A stretch of DNA of 25,000 bases from Halisarca cf. caerulea (taxonomy: Eukaryota; Porifera; Demospongiae; Chondrillida; Halisarcidae): positions 3,426,817-3,451,816 of the forward strand of contig CAUJGJ010000434.1 of NCBI GenBank assembly GCA_963170055.1, written 5' to 3'. A program made the position numbers and the translations under genes. Below the pieces are notes generated by a model. The model was not told where the DNA came from. It ran no database searches and saw only the letters and a list, made by a program, of their open reading frames with translations. This document shows, in pieces, positions 11,325-22,726 of this stretch; within the stretch, counting starts at the first letter, position 1, and the number at the start of each line of letters is the position of its first letter.

Positions 11325-11992
11325 TCTGCCATAACATACCTGCGTAAGGGTAAACCATAGTAAAACAACTACTTTTTTGTAGTGTGGGTGTCAACGAGAG
11401 TGTTTTCACTGTAGATCAGATTAGTACTATACTTAACGTGTTGTATAATGTATTATTTTCTATTATATATAATTACATATTTTATAAAATTAATAATAAT
11501 CTACTTTACAGCTACAAAAGACCTGGAGAGAACTTGAGGATGCATGCGGAAGTAAACTGAGTGCGCGTTTAAGTACAGCTCTGTCACAATAAGGACACAT
11601 ATGATAGGGGTGCTTGCGACCGACCATGCAGGAACAAGGTGTGAAAATGGCACGGACTTAAGTATAGTCATGCTGCAGTATAGTTTAGTACATTGAAGTA
11701 AATGGAGTGATTTAAAAAGGAAATTACAAAGTGCTTGAGATTTTCTTCTGAGTTCTGTTGGGTGCAGGCTTAACTTGTATCATATTACATCAAAACGTCA
11801 CACAATGATCATGTTTTTTTGCTGTACCTGGGGACGAGAGCATAACACACATGTATAATCCATGATTGTACTATATTTTTAGTACATACACAACACACAG
11901 TATGCCATTGTATAACATCACAGAACCCTATTACTCGAAATATTTTACAATCATATATGATTTTATATACCAAAATTAGGTGTTTAATCTGG

Positions 11993-12169
<177 letters not shown>

Positions 12170-12249
12170 ACCCTAGATGCAAATGCACATGTGCAAGGCA
12201 TTGCAATTGCATTCACATACATTAATTGTAACAAAATATAATAACAGCT

Positions 12250-12452
12250 TAGGGTGCCCTCATTTATCTGACCACATTTGTACCTCTAAATAATAGTAAT
12301 TATGTGTCGGTTGACCATGCAGGTGTTGGATAAATCAGGTTAATTTTTACACAGAGTAGTGATGGTGATTTATAGTGGTCTGGAGTGTCAGATAATGTGA
12401 TCAAGGTTTTGGATAAATTATTAAGCCAGTTTCGGATTAATCAGGTGTGCCT
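12250..12452. mobile_element. Degenerate pogo-like MITE
   Basis: CCCTCATTTATCTGAC near the left end and GGATTAATCAGGTGTGCC near the right end form an imperfect inverted repeat, with GATAAATCAGG and GTCAGATAA motifs inside, as in the 17486 copy. The exact ends have decayed. The matching region of the second duplicate lacks it. Confidence 0.4.
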
Positions 12453-12598
12453 TTATGTATACTGGGTGTGCTGTGTGTTCATGTACATGTGACATACAAC
12501 TGTTTACGTGTGTGTGCCCTTGAGTACATAATAACAACACAATAATGAATGATCATACCACACTAAGTCCAACTTATACAGTGTCAGATTGACTAACC

Positions 12599-13708
12599 TT
12601 AATTACTTTGCGAAAAAGTTGTCAGATCCTGGATAATGTTTTCCTGACGTGTGCAGACACAGTGGGCTTCTCTTTCTACTCTTTCTACCTTTTGTAAATG
12701 CAAGTGTGCTTCTTGCATCATTTTTGCAGATTGAGGATAATGTAATACAGCTATTCCCTCGGCATTTTTCGGCCACTTTTCCTTTCCATTGTAATTTGGA
12801 AATCGCTCCATGTAAATGTAGTCAATATCATACATTGCTAGCCAAATTCCTAAGCTGACATCTTCGCTCCTGAGTTGACGCAATGGAGCATAGCTGTTGC
12901 TGGCCACCACTGCATGCACTAAACTCATTGGAATGATGTAGCCGGAGCCGAATGGAAATGGTAGGTACTTTTCAGTCAACCACCAGTCATTTTCTGCCCA
13001 TTTCCCTTTCTCACGCGGTGCTTCACTACAAGCTATTGTTCCACATAGAAATGGTTTCGATGTTAGTGACAATCTCTTGTGTAGCAACACAAGAATATAG
13101 CCAAGTCGGACATACACATCATCGTCTGTTTTCATGAAGAAGAGTGCCTTTGAGTGTACACTGGCCCACTGCAAGGTAAGCTGTAGCTTCTTTGTACATT
13201 GATGTCCATAGCTGTCTGCATGGTCATCAAGTATCAGTAAGTCTCCATAGATGTCTGATTCTGATTTAATTCTTTTGCGCAGGGCATCGTCAACGCCTCC
13301 CAATCCAATCACAAATTTAAATGTCACTTCAGAGGTGCCATTGTAACCCTTCATCCACGTATTTCTACAGCTATTGCGAAGACTGAAAGAATAGGGTCTA
13401 GAAAATATCGCAAGCATAAGAAAAGTACTGGAAGATGTTTTTCCTCTATAGTTTCCAGACAAGACTTTGTTTATCAGATTTCCTTTGCAGCGACATGTGC
13501 ATTTTGAGGGATTGTTATGGCTCTTTGCTGAAGAGCATGAATCCATTGCAACATCGCTCCCTGAAACCAGCTGATTGGCATGAATATTCAAGCACCTTGA
13601 TCTCCCCAGTAGCAAGTAGGACGCAACAACGCCCGTTACAGTTATGCATATTATTGCTGTAATTTTCTTGGAATGATTCTTTAGACATGTGCAGTGTAAC
13701 TTTCTCAT
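12599..13708 (-). CDS. Beta-1,3-galactosyltransferase-like protein (GT31), copy 1
   Basis: 369 residues, a usual length for the family. Type II membrane topology: short basic N-terminus, then a membrane segment at about 15-35 (ITAIICITVTGVVASYLLL), a Cys-rich stem (CTCRC), then the lumenal catalytic domain. GT31 motifs in order: LRNSCRNTW, FKFVIGLGG, YGDLLILDDHADSY, the metal-binding MKTDDDVYV, FGSGYIIP and EDVSLGIWL. Such enzymes transfer galactose or GlcNAc from a UDP-sugar to glycans in the Golgi; the exact donor and acceptor cannot be told. The start ATG lies seven bases after a strong acceptor (ttttttttgcag, exon start 13715), so a 5' exon, probably untranslated, exists upstream. The coding part is a single exon. 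Its paralogue is at 19288-20673, about 88% identical over the shared part. Confidence 0.9.
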   Translation of the reverse strand: MRKLHCTCLKNHSKKITAIICITVTGVVASYLLLGRSRCLNIHANQLVSGSDVAMDSCSSAKSHNNPSKCTCRCKGNLINKVLSGNYRGKTSSSTFLMLAIFSRPYSFSLRNSCRNTWMKGYNGTSEVTFKFVIGLGGVDDALRKRIKSESDIYGDLLILDDHADSYGHQCTKKLQLTLQWASVHSKALFFMKTDDDVYVRLGYILVLLHKRLSLTSKPFLCGTIACSEAPREKGKWAENDWWLTEKYLPFPFGSGYIIPMSLVHAVVASNSYAPLRQLRSEDVSLGIWLAMYDIDYIYMERFPNYNGKEKWPKNAEGIAVLHYPQSAKMMQEAHLHLQKVERVEREAHCVCTRQENIIQDLTTFSQSN

Positions 13709-14130
13709 TTGTAGTCTGCAAAAAAAACAGAAAATAATTGGTAGTACTATACATGATGATTTTAATACAGTATACTTAATATATCAAATGTATGCTACAT
13801 TTGGTTTCACGAACTTTGGCCTATTTTCCATTTTGGCATACTAACCAAATTCTGCTTTATAATAAAAATAGTCATGACTCATGAATTTGCTTGCAAAAAT
13901 TGTGGCATAATGAGAATTTTCACATGAAAATAATAAAAATGTTATATTAAGCGTTTGTCACTGTATATGGCGTAGTATAACGTCATATGTTTTTTAATGT
14001 ACAAACTTAATACATGCAGTGAAAACTGTATTATGCATCATTCGAAGGGTGTTGAAAAATGTGTCAGGATTAGGAGGTTAGCGGATTACGCAGTGGCGTT
14101 TCTCAAGTTTATGAACTGTAAGGTGATATT
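13709..14130. other. 5' flank of the GT31 gene and spacer
   Basis: Holds the 5' intron acceptor of the minus-strand gene (13716-13727), conserved in the second copy. No TATA box can be assigned because the first exon is not located. The + strand 73-codon frame at 13997 runs into a dispersed repeat and is not supported. Confidence 0.45.
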
Positions 14131-14190
14131 GCCCCCTCCTCCACCTAACACTACTGCTCATTTCGCAAAATCTAATCAGAGGAGGTGGGC
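14131..14190. repeat. Short palindromic G/C-rich repeat, copy 1
   Basis: GCCCCCTCCTCC at the left and GAGGAGGTGGGC at the right form an imperfect palindrome. The segment with its left flank (ATGAACT...GATATT) recurs at 24922-25000. Confidence 0.65.
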
Positions 14191-14495
14191 ATTCTTGGTC
14201 AGTTATAGGTTAATATAGTAAGAATAGTTAATTATTACTGCTAGAGGAGAAGGTGGCTTCACCCATGCATATAGTTCAGGTGATGTTTTTTTTATTAGGA
14301 AATTTCTATACAATTAGTATAGTATAAGCTTAAAGTAAGCTGGTAATATACTGTGACATTTGTTAATGTTTGGTCTTTGACCACCTTTTCCCCTAGTTGT
14401 ACAGGTGCAACCCTTATGTCAAGTGTATAGTAGTTATATGATGTGCAGTTCTTGTATTCAAAATTGCTTTGGAGCTACTCTATCGCATGTGTACT

Positions 14496-14497
<2 letters not shown>
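14191..14497. other. Spacer, no gene seen
   Basis: AT-rich; no frame or repeat of note. Confidence 0.4.
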
Positions 14498-15449
<952 letters not shown>

Positions 15450-15520
15450 GTCTCGCGTAGCCCGGACTCATGAGACGTCATATTTGAAAAATGGAGGCGA
15501 GCATCCGTGCTACGCGAGAC
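15450..15520. repeat. 71-bp hairpin element
   Basis: GTCTCGCGTAGC at 15450-15461 and its exact reverse complement at 15509-15520; the next bases (CCGGA / TCCGT) pair partly. A short CpG-rich foldback MITE is likely. Confidence 0.6.
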
Positions 15521-15921
15521 GAAAGTCGCATCCCGATAAGTAAGAGAAATAACTACAGAGAATTACACTGTGATCCGTCAATACAACGTACAGTAACTCA
15601 TTGCTATAAAATAGTTAAATGTCTGAGGGAACACGTCCCTCTGCCATAATCAATGCGGCACATGCTATCGTTGTTGGCCTTGGGGCCGGGGCATCGCTAG
15701 CTTGATCTGGAACCCGGCTCGGATTGTTCGGATTAAAGATCTGAGCAGGCAGAATCTAATGCGGCATATTAGCGGTTTAAACAAATTTCTTTGAAAATAC
15801 TCTCGAAGGCTCTGACGTACGTCCAAGGCCTGGCGCACGCAAGCAAGTTAGAAAGTTCGAAACTGAACGTAAGCTTGTGCCTTCTCGAAGGTCTGAACCT
15901 TTGAACGTAGGGTAAAGCAAG
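15521..15921. other. Spacer, no supported gene
   Basis: G/C-richer than its neighbours. A minus-strand frame at 15777-16016 has no support. Confidence 0.35.
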
Positions 15922-16185
15922 TCAACTTCGAAGGGCGGGGTAAAACGGAACGGCCAGTAGTATTGAAAGCAGAGGCAACAGCAACTTGACGGACCGGCCG
16001 GCCTGCATGGCGGCATTGATTGTTGGAAACTTGAAGTTGATTATGGTAATTGGGGATTTAGCAGTGATAAATATCCCAGCATAACTGTAACAAAAGCAAA
16101 GCCCCTGTTCCATTGTACCCCGCTTCACCTTACATCTCTCACAATTCGGCTGTGGTTCAGAAAATTTTGCTGTTCGTGCGGCCAT
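15922..16185 (-). CDS. Candidate small protein or first exon, unidentified
   Basis: The start lies in CAAGATGGCCGC, a near-perfect YY1-type motif as at many animal gene starts. Unspliced it encodes 87 residues: MAARTAKFSEPQPN, a CERC pair, and a hydrophobic end VKLLLPLLSILLAVPFYP. A donor GTAAGG or AAG|GTGAAG follows the CERC codons, so only the first 18-19 codons may be exon. Splicing to the nearby acceptor ttttgttacag would create a 49-base intron but soon meets a stop in either phase. No family recognised. Confidence 0.3.
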   Translation of the reverse strand: MAARTAKFSEPQPNCERCKVKRGTMEQGLCFCYSYAGIFITAKSPITIINFKFPTINAAMQAGRSVKLLLPLLSILLAVPFYPALRS

Positions 16186-16238
16186 CTTGCGATTGCATCA
16201 TAGACGCCGCCAGTGCCACATCTATAAAGTGAGGGGCT

Positions 16239-16294
16239 CCCAGTAGATGTTTTTTAGTCTAAGTCAGCTTAGAACAGATCTGCTCAATACTGGG
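16239..16294. repeat. Nested hairpin
   Basis: CCCAGTA at 16239-16245 pairs with TACTGGG at 16288-16294; inside, TCTAAG faces CTTAGA. The sequence between is T-rich. It does not match any snRNA I know. Confidence 0.45.
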
Positions 16295-16407
16295 TAATTA
16301 TAAACTTTGATGCCCACTTCAGTGCAGCCTTTATCTGGGGAGACAATGTCATTGAGCAATAGGCACACCGTGAACTTGCCGGCTGCATGACTGGATGTTT
16401 TGGTAAG

Positions 16408-17150
16408 GCACCTATCAATCTAATGCCCCACTCCCCCCATGCGGGCATAGGTTAGGCAAGGGTGGCGATTTACCTCTCATGGGAAATGAAGTCCCCATCC
16501 CTGGGGCATACTTGAGGAGGTGAATCCCCCACCAAAGCCCATGGTGTACAATCGGGGATTTACTTGAAATTGACCATAAAGCACATGCACCGACATGACA
16601 CGGCAGTCAGGGCAAGTTGAGAAAATGTCAAGTCATGGGGTGCAGGGGTGGCTCAGTGGTAGCTAGTGAATACTTTGGAACCAAAGAAGTGTGGTTCAAA
16701 TCCCATGTGCACCCTGCACCCCATTTGATTTGAGATAAAGTACTACTGCTGGGCCATACAATGTGCATGTTTGTGATTGCATTGTGTTATGTGTTTCATG
16801 GGTTGAACACGGGCAAGATCCAATGGGTCAGAACATTGAGCAGCTGATTGAAATGACACCCCCCTGGTAGGATTCATCTTGAAAATCAATAAGTCTTAGA
16901 ACACAATTTGCCTTTGTAGCCATTTAACAAGAGTAGGCCAAAGGACATAGAACAATGGAAAGATTAAACAATGCAAAGAGAACTCTTGAAATCCAACAAT
17001 ACAACACATGCAATAGACATAATATATTATTGAAGGGTGAAATCCCGTCATCTGGGGCCACATTTGGAGGCATGCAATTGCAAATCCCTACCTAAACCCC
17101 GTGATTTGCCAGCATGGGGGGAGGTGGGGGCAACACTTTGATAGGTGCAT
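16408..17150. mobile_element. TIR-bounded element of about 740 bp
   Basis: The left end (GCACCTATCAATCTAATGCC followed by CCACTCCCCCCATGC) matches the reverse complement of 17112-17150 at roughly four of five positions; CACCTATCAA and CCCCCCATGC are exact. Further inward, GGGATTT and GTGAATCCCC motifs also face each other. No transposase frame. The element contains a tRNA-like segment at 16642-16717. Confidence 0.55.
16642..16717 (+). ncRNA. tRNA-like sequence, probably a SINE head
   Basis: A 76-base stretch with good RNA polymerase III boxes: A box TGGCTCAGTGG (16649-16659) and B box GGTTCAAATCC (16693-16703), at normal tRNA spacing. The ends GCAGGGG and ACCCTGC pair at six of seven positions like an acceptor stem. 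The D stem keeps three pairs, but the T stem is broken and no proper anticodon stem-loop forms (CTTTGG/CCAAAG folds instead). That fits a tRNA-derived SINE or a decayed tRNA rather than a working tRNA. Confidence 0.55.
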
Positions 17151-17288
17151 AAGGATAGTGTGCAGAGGACATTAAGCATTATTCTTCACATTGGGATTTT
17201 TAACACATGGCAATCAAATTGTGCATCATATTAAAATTGCATTGCTTAGACTGAATTCGGTATAATGTTCACTTACTTCTGCTAATCT

Positions 17289-17369
17289 GGCTTAGCTGAC
17301 CCTTTCTGCCATATAAATGGGCTTTCTCCCACACATTATATGCCTTTGGCGAAAAGGGTCGGCTACGCC
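17289..17369. repeat. 81-bp hairpin element
   Basis: GGCTTAGCTGACCCTTTCTGCC at 17289-17310 pairs with 17348-17369 with about four mismatches. It has the general form of the hairpin at 15450, but another sequence. Confidence 0.55.
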
Positions 17370-17485
17370 TGACTATACTTCTACACACACACTCACACAA
17401 TGACAGGTCCACCTGCATATACACCTTGAAAAGACTGCAAAATTTCAATTCTTAGCCTGAGTCCTAGATTTTACAAACTCTTGTA

Positions 17486-17662
17486 CAGTGAAACCTCTCT
17501 AATCTGACAATCAATGTGACCTGAGAATGATGTCAGATAAGGACGTTGTCAGATTACAGAGTGACTCTTACCATACATTGTTATGGTGACTGTACCTGAT
17601 AAGATGGTCCAATTAGAGAGAATGTCGGATTACAGAGGTGTTGGATTACAGAGGATTCACTG
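17486..17662. mobile_element. pogo/Tigger-like MITE, 177 bp, copy 2
   Basis: Ends CAGTGAAACCTCT and (reverse complement) CAGTGAATCCTCT, flanked by TA at 17484-17485 and 17663-17664. Internal GTCAGATTACAGAG motifs are repeated. It has nearly the same length and end design as the 2426-2601 element but diverged interior sequence. Non-autonomous. Confidence 0.8.
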
Positions 17663-17664
17663 TA

Positions 17665-18129
17665 CATGCTTTCTGGCAGTTTATATTATCTAGTACACTT
17701 TATATCTATCCTGAAAAGTAAATTTTTTTATTAATTGCAGTACTGTACATGGTTAGAGCTTCAATCACATCGTGGTTCTACATACCTGACAGTGTGTGAC
17801 AGCTGAAAAGGACACTATCAACACATAAATTTCTACATGTTGGTACATACAGCATGCAGTCGGAGTTGGTTGACGTTATATCTCACTTGATTCCTTTGCA
17901 AATCTCGTCTACTTTTGGTATACTTTTGAAAACAGCATGATAATCATGATTAAGTCCTACAATTGAATACACAGTATAATAGTCTATATGTTATGTGTGC
18001 ATATGTGCATATAATATACATGTATTTGATCTCTTGAACATCTTGACAACTTTAATTGATTTCCAATGAATAGTGTCTTTATTACTGTACTATACTATAT
18101 ATTATTATATTATATTATATGCATATATG
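17665..18129. other. AT-rich spacer, no gene seen
   Basis: Runs of TATATTA around 18090-18130; no coding frame. Confidence 0.4.
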
Positions 18130-18970
18130 TCAGATTAGCACTATACTAGTTATACTGTATATATTATAATCATAAACATATATGGGCGGCCATTTTGTTT
18201 CGGCATCATCCCTATTGTAGTACTACCGTACTATATTTATAATAATGTCCTATATTACTTATTTAAAAGACCAGGACAGCTAGAACTTAAAGGATGTGGA
18301 TTTTAAAAAATATTCTATAAAAGTATATATATATCCAGAACATCAATGTAGGAATGCACTTTGAATTATATATTCTTATATATACTATAGGCCACAATCA
18401 GCGCAGTTTTTATACTCATATAGTTAATATAAACAGTTGATGTAGTCAACGTTGCAACAGTACTTTGACATTGAATCCTTCATTGACAAGAATAAACTGA
18501 ATAATAAGTAAATTGAATTCATGCGCATAAACTTCAAGTACAGTTCTGTTACAATGAGAACACATAGGGGTACTTGTGACCGCTCATGCAGGAACAAGGT
18601 GTAAAAATGGCACAGATGAAATAGTCATGCTGCAGAATAGTTTAGTACATTCATTAACAAGTAAATTGAGTGATTTTCAATATATAACTATATTATTAGT
18701 AGTAAAGGAAGTTACAAAGTGCTTGCAGTTTTCTTCGAGTTCTGTAGAGTGCAGGCTCAATTTGTATTACATTACTTGAAAAAGTTACACAATTATCATG
18801 TTTTTATTGCTTCAGCTGAGGATAATAGGATATAATATATAAGCATGTATAATCCACAATTTACTGTACTATAATTTAGTACATAAACCACACACAGAAC
18901 CCTATATTACTCAAAAAATTCTGTAATAATTTTACCCAAATTGATTAAGTTTTGACAAATTGAATTCCTC

Positions 18971-18984
18971 TGTGTGTGTGTGTG

Positions 18985-19023
<39 letters not shown>

Positions 19024-19028
19024 GCGTG

Positions 19029-19082
<54 letters not shown>

Positions 19083-19128
19083 CGTATGTGTGTGCTTGTG
19101 TGTGTACATGTGTGTGCATGTGTGTGCA

Positions 19129-19193
<65 letters not shown>

Positions 19194-19230
19194 ATGTGTG
19201 TGCGTGTGTGTGTGTGCATGTGTGTGTGTA
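18971..19230. repeat. (TG)n tract, interrupted
   Basis: Long TG run with TACATG, TACGTATG and GCATG interruptions, at the place of the copy-1 TG tract. Confidence 0.95.
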
Positions 19231-19287
19231 CAAGTGTGTTCCACGTACTAGGTGCACATGTGTATAATGTGTATGTATTTATACATA

Positions 19288-19335
19288 TTATAATAATGTT
19301 ATGTGCATGTGTGTGCGTGCATGTGTATGTGTGTT

Positions 19336-19376
<41 letters not shown>

Positions 19377-20673
19377 TGTGTGTGTGTACGTGTGTGTGGT
19401 GTGTACGTGTGTGTGTGTGTGTGTATGTGCGTGTGTGTGTGTGTGTGTGCAACATAATATGCATGTGTGTATGTGTGTGTGTGTGTACGTGTGTGTGTGT
19501 GTGTGGGTGGGTGTGGGTGTGGGTGTGGGTGTGGGTGTGCGTGCGTGAGTACAGATTAACCTTACTTTGCGAAAAAGTTGTCAGATCCTGGATAATGTTT
19601 TCCTGACGTGTACAGACACAGTGGGCTTCTCTTTCTACTCTTTCTACCTTTTGTAAATGCAAGTGTGCTTCTTGCATCATCTTTGCAGATTGAGAATAAT
19701 GTAATACAGGTATTCCCTCAGCATTTGTCGGCCACTTTTCCTTTCCATTGTAATATGGAAATCGCTCTATGTTGATGTAGTCAATATCATACATTGCTAG
19801 CCAAATTCCTATGGATACATCTTCGTTTCTGAGTTTACGCAATGGAGCATAGCTGTTGCTGGCCACCACTGCATGCACTAAAGTCATTGGAATGATGTAG
19901 CCGGAGCCGAATGGAAATGGTAGGTACTTTTCAGCCAACCACCAGTCATTTTCTGCCCATTTCCCACTCCCAGCCGGTACTGCATTACAGAATATTGTTC
20001 CACATAGAAATGGTTTCGCTGTTAGTGACCATCTCTTATGTAGTAATACAAGAATATAGCCAAGCTGGACATACACATCATCGTCCGTTTTCATGAGGAA
20101 GAGTGACTTTGCATGGGTACTAGCCCACTGCAAGGTAAGCTGTAGCTTCTTTGTACATTGAGGACCATAGCGTTCTTCATGGTCATCAAGTATCAGTAAG
20201 TCTCCATAGGTGTCTGATTCTGATTTAATTCTTTTGCGCAGGGCATCGTCAACGCCTCCCAATCCAATCACAAATTTAAATGTCACTTCAGAGGTGCCAT
20301 TGTAACCCTTCATCCATGTATTTCTACAGCTATTGCGAAGACTGAAAGAAGAGGGTCTAGAAAATATTGCAACCATTAGGAAAATACTGGAAGTCTTAGA
20401 TTTCTTTCCTCTATAGTTTCCAGACAAGACTTCAGTTATCAGATCTCCTTGACAACGACATGTGCATTTGGATGGATTGTGTTGGCTCTTGGCTGAAGAG
20501 CATGAATCCATTGCAACATCACTCCCTGAAACCAGCTGATTGGCATGAATAATCAAGCACTTTGATCTCCCCAGTAGCAAGTAGGACGCAACAATGCCCG
20601 TTACAGTTATGCATATTATTGCTGTAATTTTCTTGGAATGATCCTTTAGACATGTGCAGTGTAACTTTCTCAT
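19288..20673 (-). CDS. GT31 galactosyltransferase-like protein, copy 2, with microsatellite-encoded tail
   Basis: Residues 1 to about 371 match copy 1 (about 88%): the membrane segment, LRNSCRNTW, MKTDDDVYV, FGSGYIIP and EDVSIGIWL are all kept, so the enzyme core appears intact. Changes gather near HADSYGHQ/HEERYGPQ and in CSEAPREK/CNAVPAGS. After SQS, copy 1 reads AAT TAA; copy 2 lacks four bases (AATT on the + strand, near 19562), so the stop is lost and the frame runs through (CA)n for about 90 His/Thr-rich residues to a stop at 19288. The same loss forms a donor-like CAAAGTAAGG, so splicing at 19567 is another possibility. As in copy 1, the start follows an acceptor (ctgtttttgcag) by seven bases. 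Confidence 0.85.
19301..19546. repeat. Interrupted (TG)n tract ending in GGGTGT repeats
   Basis: TG run broken by GCATG, TACG and CAACATAATATG; the right end (19503-19540) is (GGGTGT)n-like, G-rich. It borders, and on the minus strand forms, the end of the GT31 copy-2 reading frame. Confidence 0.93.
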
Positions 20674-20918
20674 TTGTAGTCTGCAAAAACAGAAAATAGT
20701 TGGTATTATTATGATAATTTGAATGCAGTGCTTTATCTATATGCATGCCACTGCATGTGGCAATAATTATTGGTTTCGCAAACTATATTGCCAATTATCC
20801 ATTTTGGCATACTAACAATCTGCTTGATGATAATAAACAATATAGTCATGGTTTGTGAAATTGTTTGCAAACTTGTGGCATAATAAGCGTAAAATTGCAT
20901 GCATGACATATTAACTAT

Positions 20919-21658
20919 ATGCCGCATGTGGGACATGTCCAGGATCTGTTATGATAGCGCTTCCCAGTTTGCGTAGCGATAAATTGTAATTTTCCGGTGC
21001 TTACAAGTTATTAGTCACGCAGTTATCTCGTGATTCGAACTAATATTCGGGCGTATACGAATGGCAAATCCGCGTTTAGTGACGTTTTCTGTCGTCACGG
21101 TTGCTCTGTCACATGATTGCTTGTGACCTAACTCGATGTTTCTTCTGAATCATAGTTTTCGGCTGGGTGCTACGTGAGGGAACAAGCTGGAGACAGTTTC
21201 TTGGTGTCAACTTTGAGCCATCGGAAATATGCAACTTTTCCATGCGGGTGAGGGAGAGATTTTGTTCCTGTCGCAAGTTACAGGAGCTTGAATGTTGGCT
21301 TTTGAGGCCAAATGGATCAGATCTCGGCTTTGGAAAGGAACGGTCAACTCACCCGCATGGAAAAGTTAGTAAATGTTTTGTTATAGCGATTTATGTTAAA
21401 AAATAGCCATGGAAGCGTTCCGCCAGGTAGCACCCAGAGCGTTTCGCTTTTCAGTAGGGGTTAGGAAAACCTCAGTAGCTTCTTCGCCATAAAAGCAAGC
21501 CTTCCAAAAAGGTAATCGTACGAACGTCTACATGTCTGCCTACATCTTGATCCCTTGTTTGACTCTCTGCATCTACTACAAGTAGAGAACAGAAGCTGTA
21601 AAAAAGACGGAAAATTTCACACCTCCAAATTAGCGCGGACATGTCCCACATGCGGCAT
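20919..21658. mobile_element. 740-bp MITE with perfect 22-bp TIRs and nested palindromes
   Basis: 20919-20940 (beginning ATGCCGCATGTGGGACATGT) is the exact reverse complement of 21637-21658. CTAT stands directly outside both ends, a possible 4-bp target duplication. Inside are two further inverted pairs: 21163-21176 with 21424-21437 (13 of 14), and 21233-21252 with 21348-21367 (20 of 20). Parts of it recur at 22070-22185, 22510-22630 and 22727-22944. The 79-codon frame at 21167 lies in the palindrome and is unlikely to be a gene. Confidence 0.7.
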
Positions 21659-21710
21659 CTATATGGCACATAGTCCAACTTATATACATTGTCAAATGTT
21701 ATGCTTTTTA

Positions 21711-21711
<1 letters not shown>

Positions 21712-21770
<59 letters not shown>
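21712..21770. repeat. (TA)n microsatellite
   Basis: A pure TA run of nearly 60 bases, immediately before the first 447-bp repeat unit. Confidence 0.96.
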
Positions 21771-21773
<3 letters not shown>

Positions 21774-22178
21774 CCATTTAAAAATGGTAAAAGGATGTAG
21801 GATTGACACGTACAGGATCGTGCAAAAGGCATTATAAGGATTCTCCAAAAACACTTGGAAGAAGGGTAGTGGGCAAAAGGCAAGACAGACATAGGGCTAG
21901 ACGAGCATATAGGGCTACACATACATGAGGCTAGACAGGTATAGGGCTAGACAGAGTTTAGTTGGATTGAGTGCACACTGTGCAAATTCCTACATCCCGC
22001 ACATGCAGCACATTATACAGTACATATGTACTATTACATATACTATTGTTCCTATATACCTGTATTTATGGGAGCTTGAATTTTACCTTTTCGGGGCCAA
22101 CTTCACAGATCTTGGCTTTAATTTGGAGAGGAGTTGTCAATGCCCCCACATGGAAAAGTTAGTAAAATTAATGTTTTG

Positions 22179-22217
<39 letters not shown>
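21771..22217. repeat. 447-bp tandem repeat, unit 1
   Basis: Starts GAACCATTTAAAAATGG and ends in (TA)n at 22183-22217. It contains a short series of AGGGCTAGAC-like motifs (21893-21953) and, from about 22070, sequence akin to 21285-21390 of the neighbouring MITE. Confidence 0.9.
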
Positions 22218-22220
<3 letters not shown>

Positions 22221-22623
22221 CCATTTAAAAATGGTAAAAGGATGTAGGATTGACACGTACAGGATCGTGCAAAAGGCATTATAAGGATTCTCCAAAAACA
22301 CTTGGAAGAAGGGTAGTGGGCAAAGGGCAAGACAGACATAGGGCTAGACGAGCATAGGGCTACACATACATGAGGCTAGACAGGTATAGGGCTAGATAGA
22401 GTTTAGTTGGATTGAGTGCACACTGTGCAAATTCCTACATCCCGCACATGCAACACATTATACAGTACATATGTAATATTATGTATACTATTGTTCCTAT
22501 ATACCTGTATTTATGGGAGCTTGAAATTTACCTTTTCGGGGCCAATTTCACAGATCTTGGCTTTAATTTGGAGAGGAGTTGTCAATGCCCCCACATGGAA
22601 AAGTTAGTAAAATTAATGTTTTG

Positions 22624-22664
<41 letters not shown>
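22218..22664. repeat. 447-bp tandem repeat, unit 2
   Basis: Nearly identical to unit 1 and of the same length, ending in (TA)n at 22628-22664. The few differences (for example AAAAGG/AAAGGG near 22322) suggest a recent duplication, perhaps between the TA tracts. Confidence 0.9.
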
Positions 22665-22726
22665 CAGCTTATATAGTATTTATGTGAAAAAATTAGTGAC
22701 TGTCTTAGAAGTGCTCTTCCATGTAA

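Larger units (their letters stand above)
4176..11346. mobile_element. Candidate 7.17-kb transposon bounded by perfect 22-bp inverted repeats
   Basis: Seen: 4176-4197 is the exact reverse complement of 11325-11346; the core reads CGCAGGTATGTTATGGCAGA after an initial TA. The right end carries a subterminal hairpin, TTATGGCA / TGCCATAA at 11314-11334, which the left end lacks; a diverged version of the whole right end, hairpin included, stands at 3664-3706. The interval encloses the whole long minus-strand gene. Inference: the gene and repeats form one autonomous or formerly autonomous element, possibly inserted at TA. Alternatively, two related MITEs happen to flank a host gene, which the candidate + strand exons at 4383-4551 would favour. 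Confidence 0.4.
18130..20910. repeat. Segmental duplication, copy 2
   Basis: Second copy of about 11410-13950, same orientation. The flank 18190-18240, with GGCGGCCATTTTG, has no counterpart in copy 1 and may be an insertion. Left border approximate. Confidence 0.82.

Noticed and set aside
16239..16294. snRNA-like gene
   Set aside because: It forms a hairpin but lacks the known U-snRNA landmarks; no Sm site was found in the expected place.
21167..21406. 79-codon + strand frame
   Set aside because: It lies wholly in the nested palindrome of the MITE, and related copies do not keep the frame.
21771..22664. CRISPR-like or centromeric array
   Set aside because: Only two units of 447 bp, no short repeats with unique spacers; a eukaryotic tandem duplication explains it.
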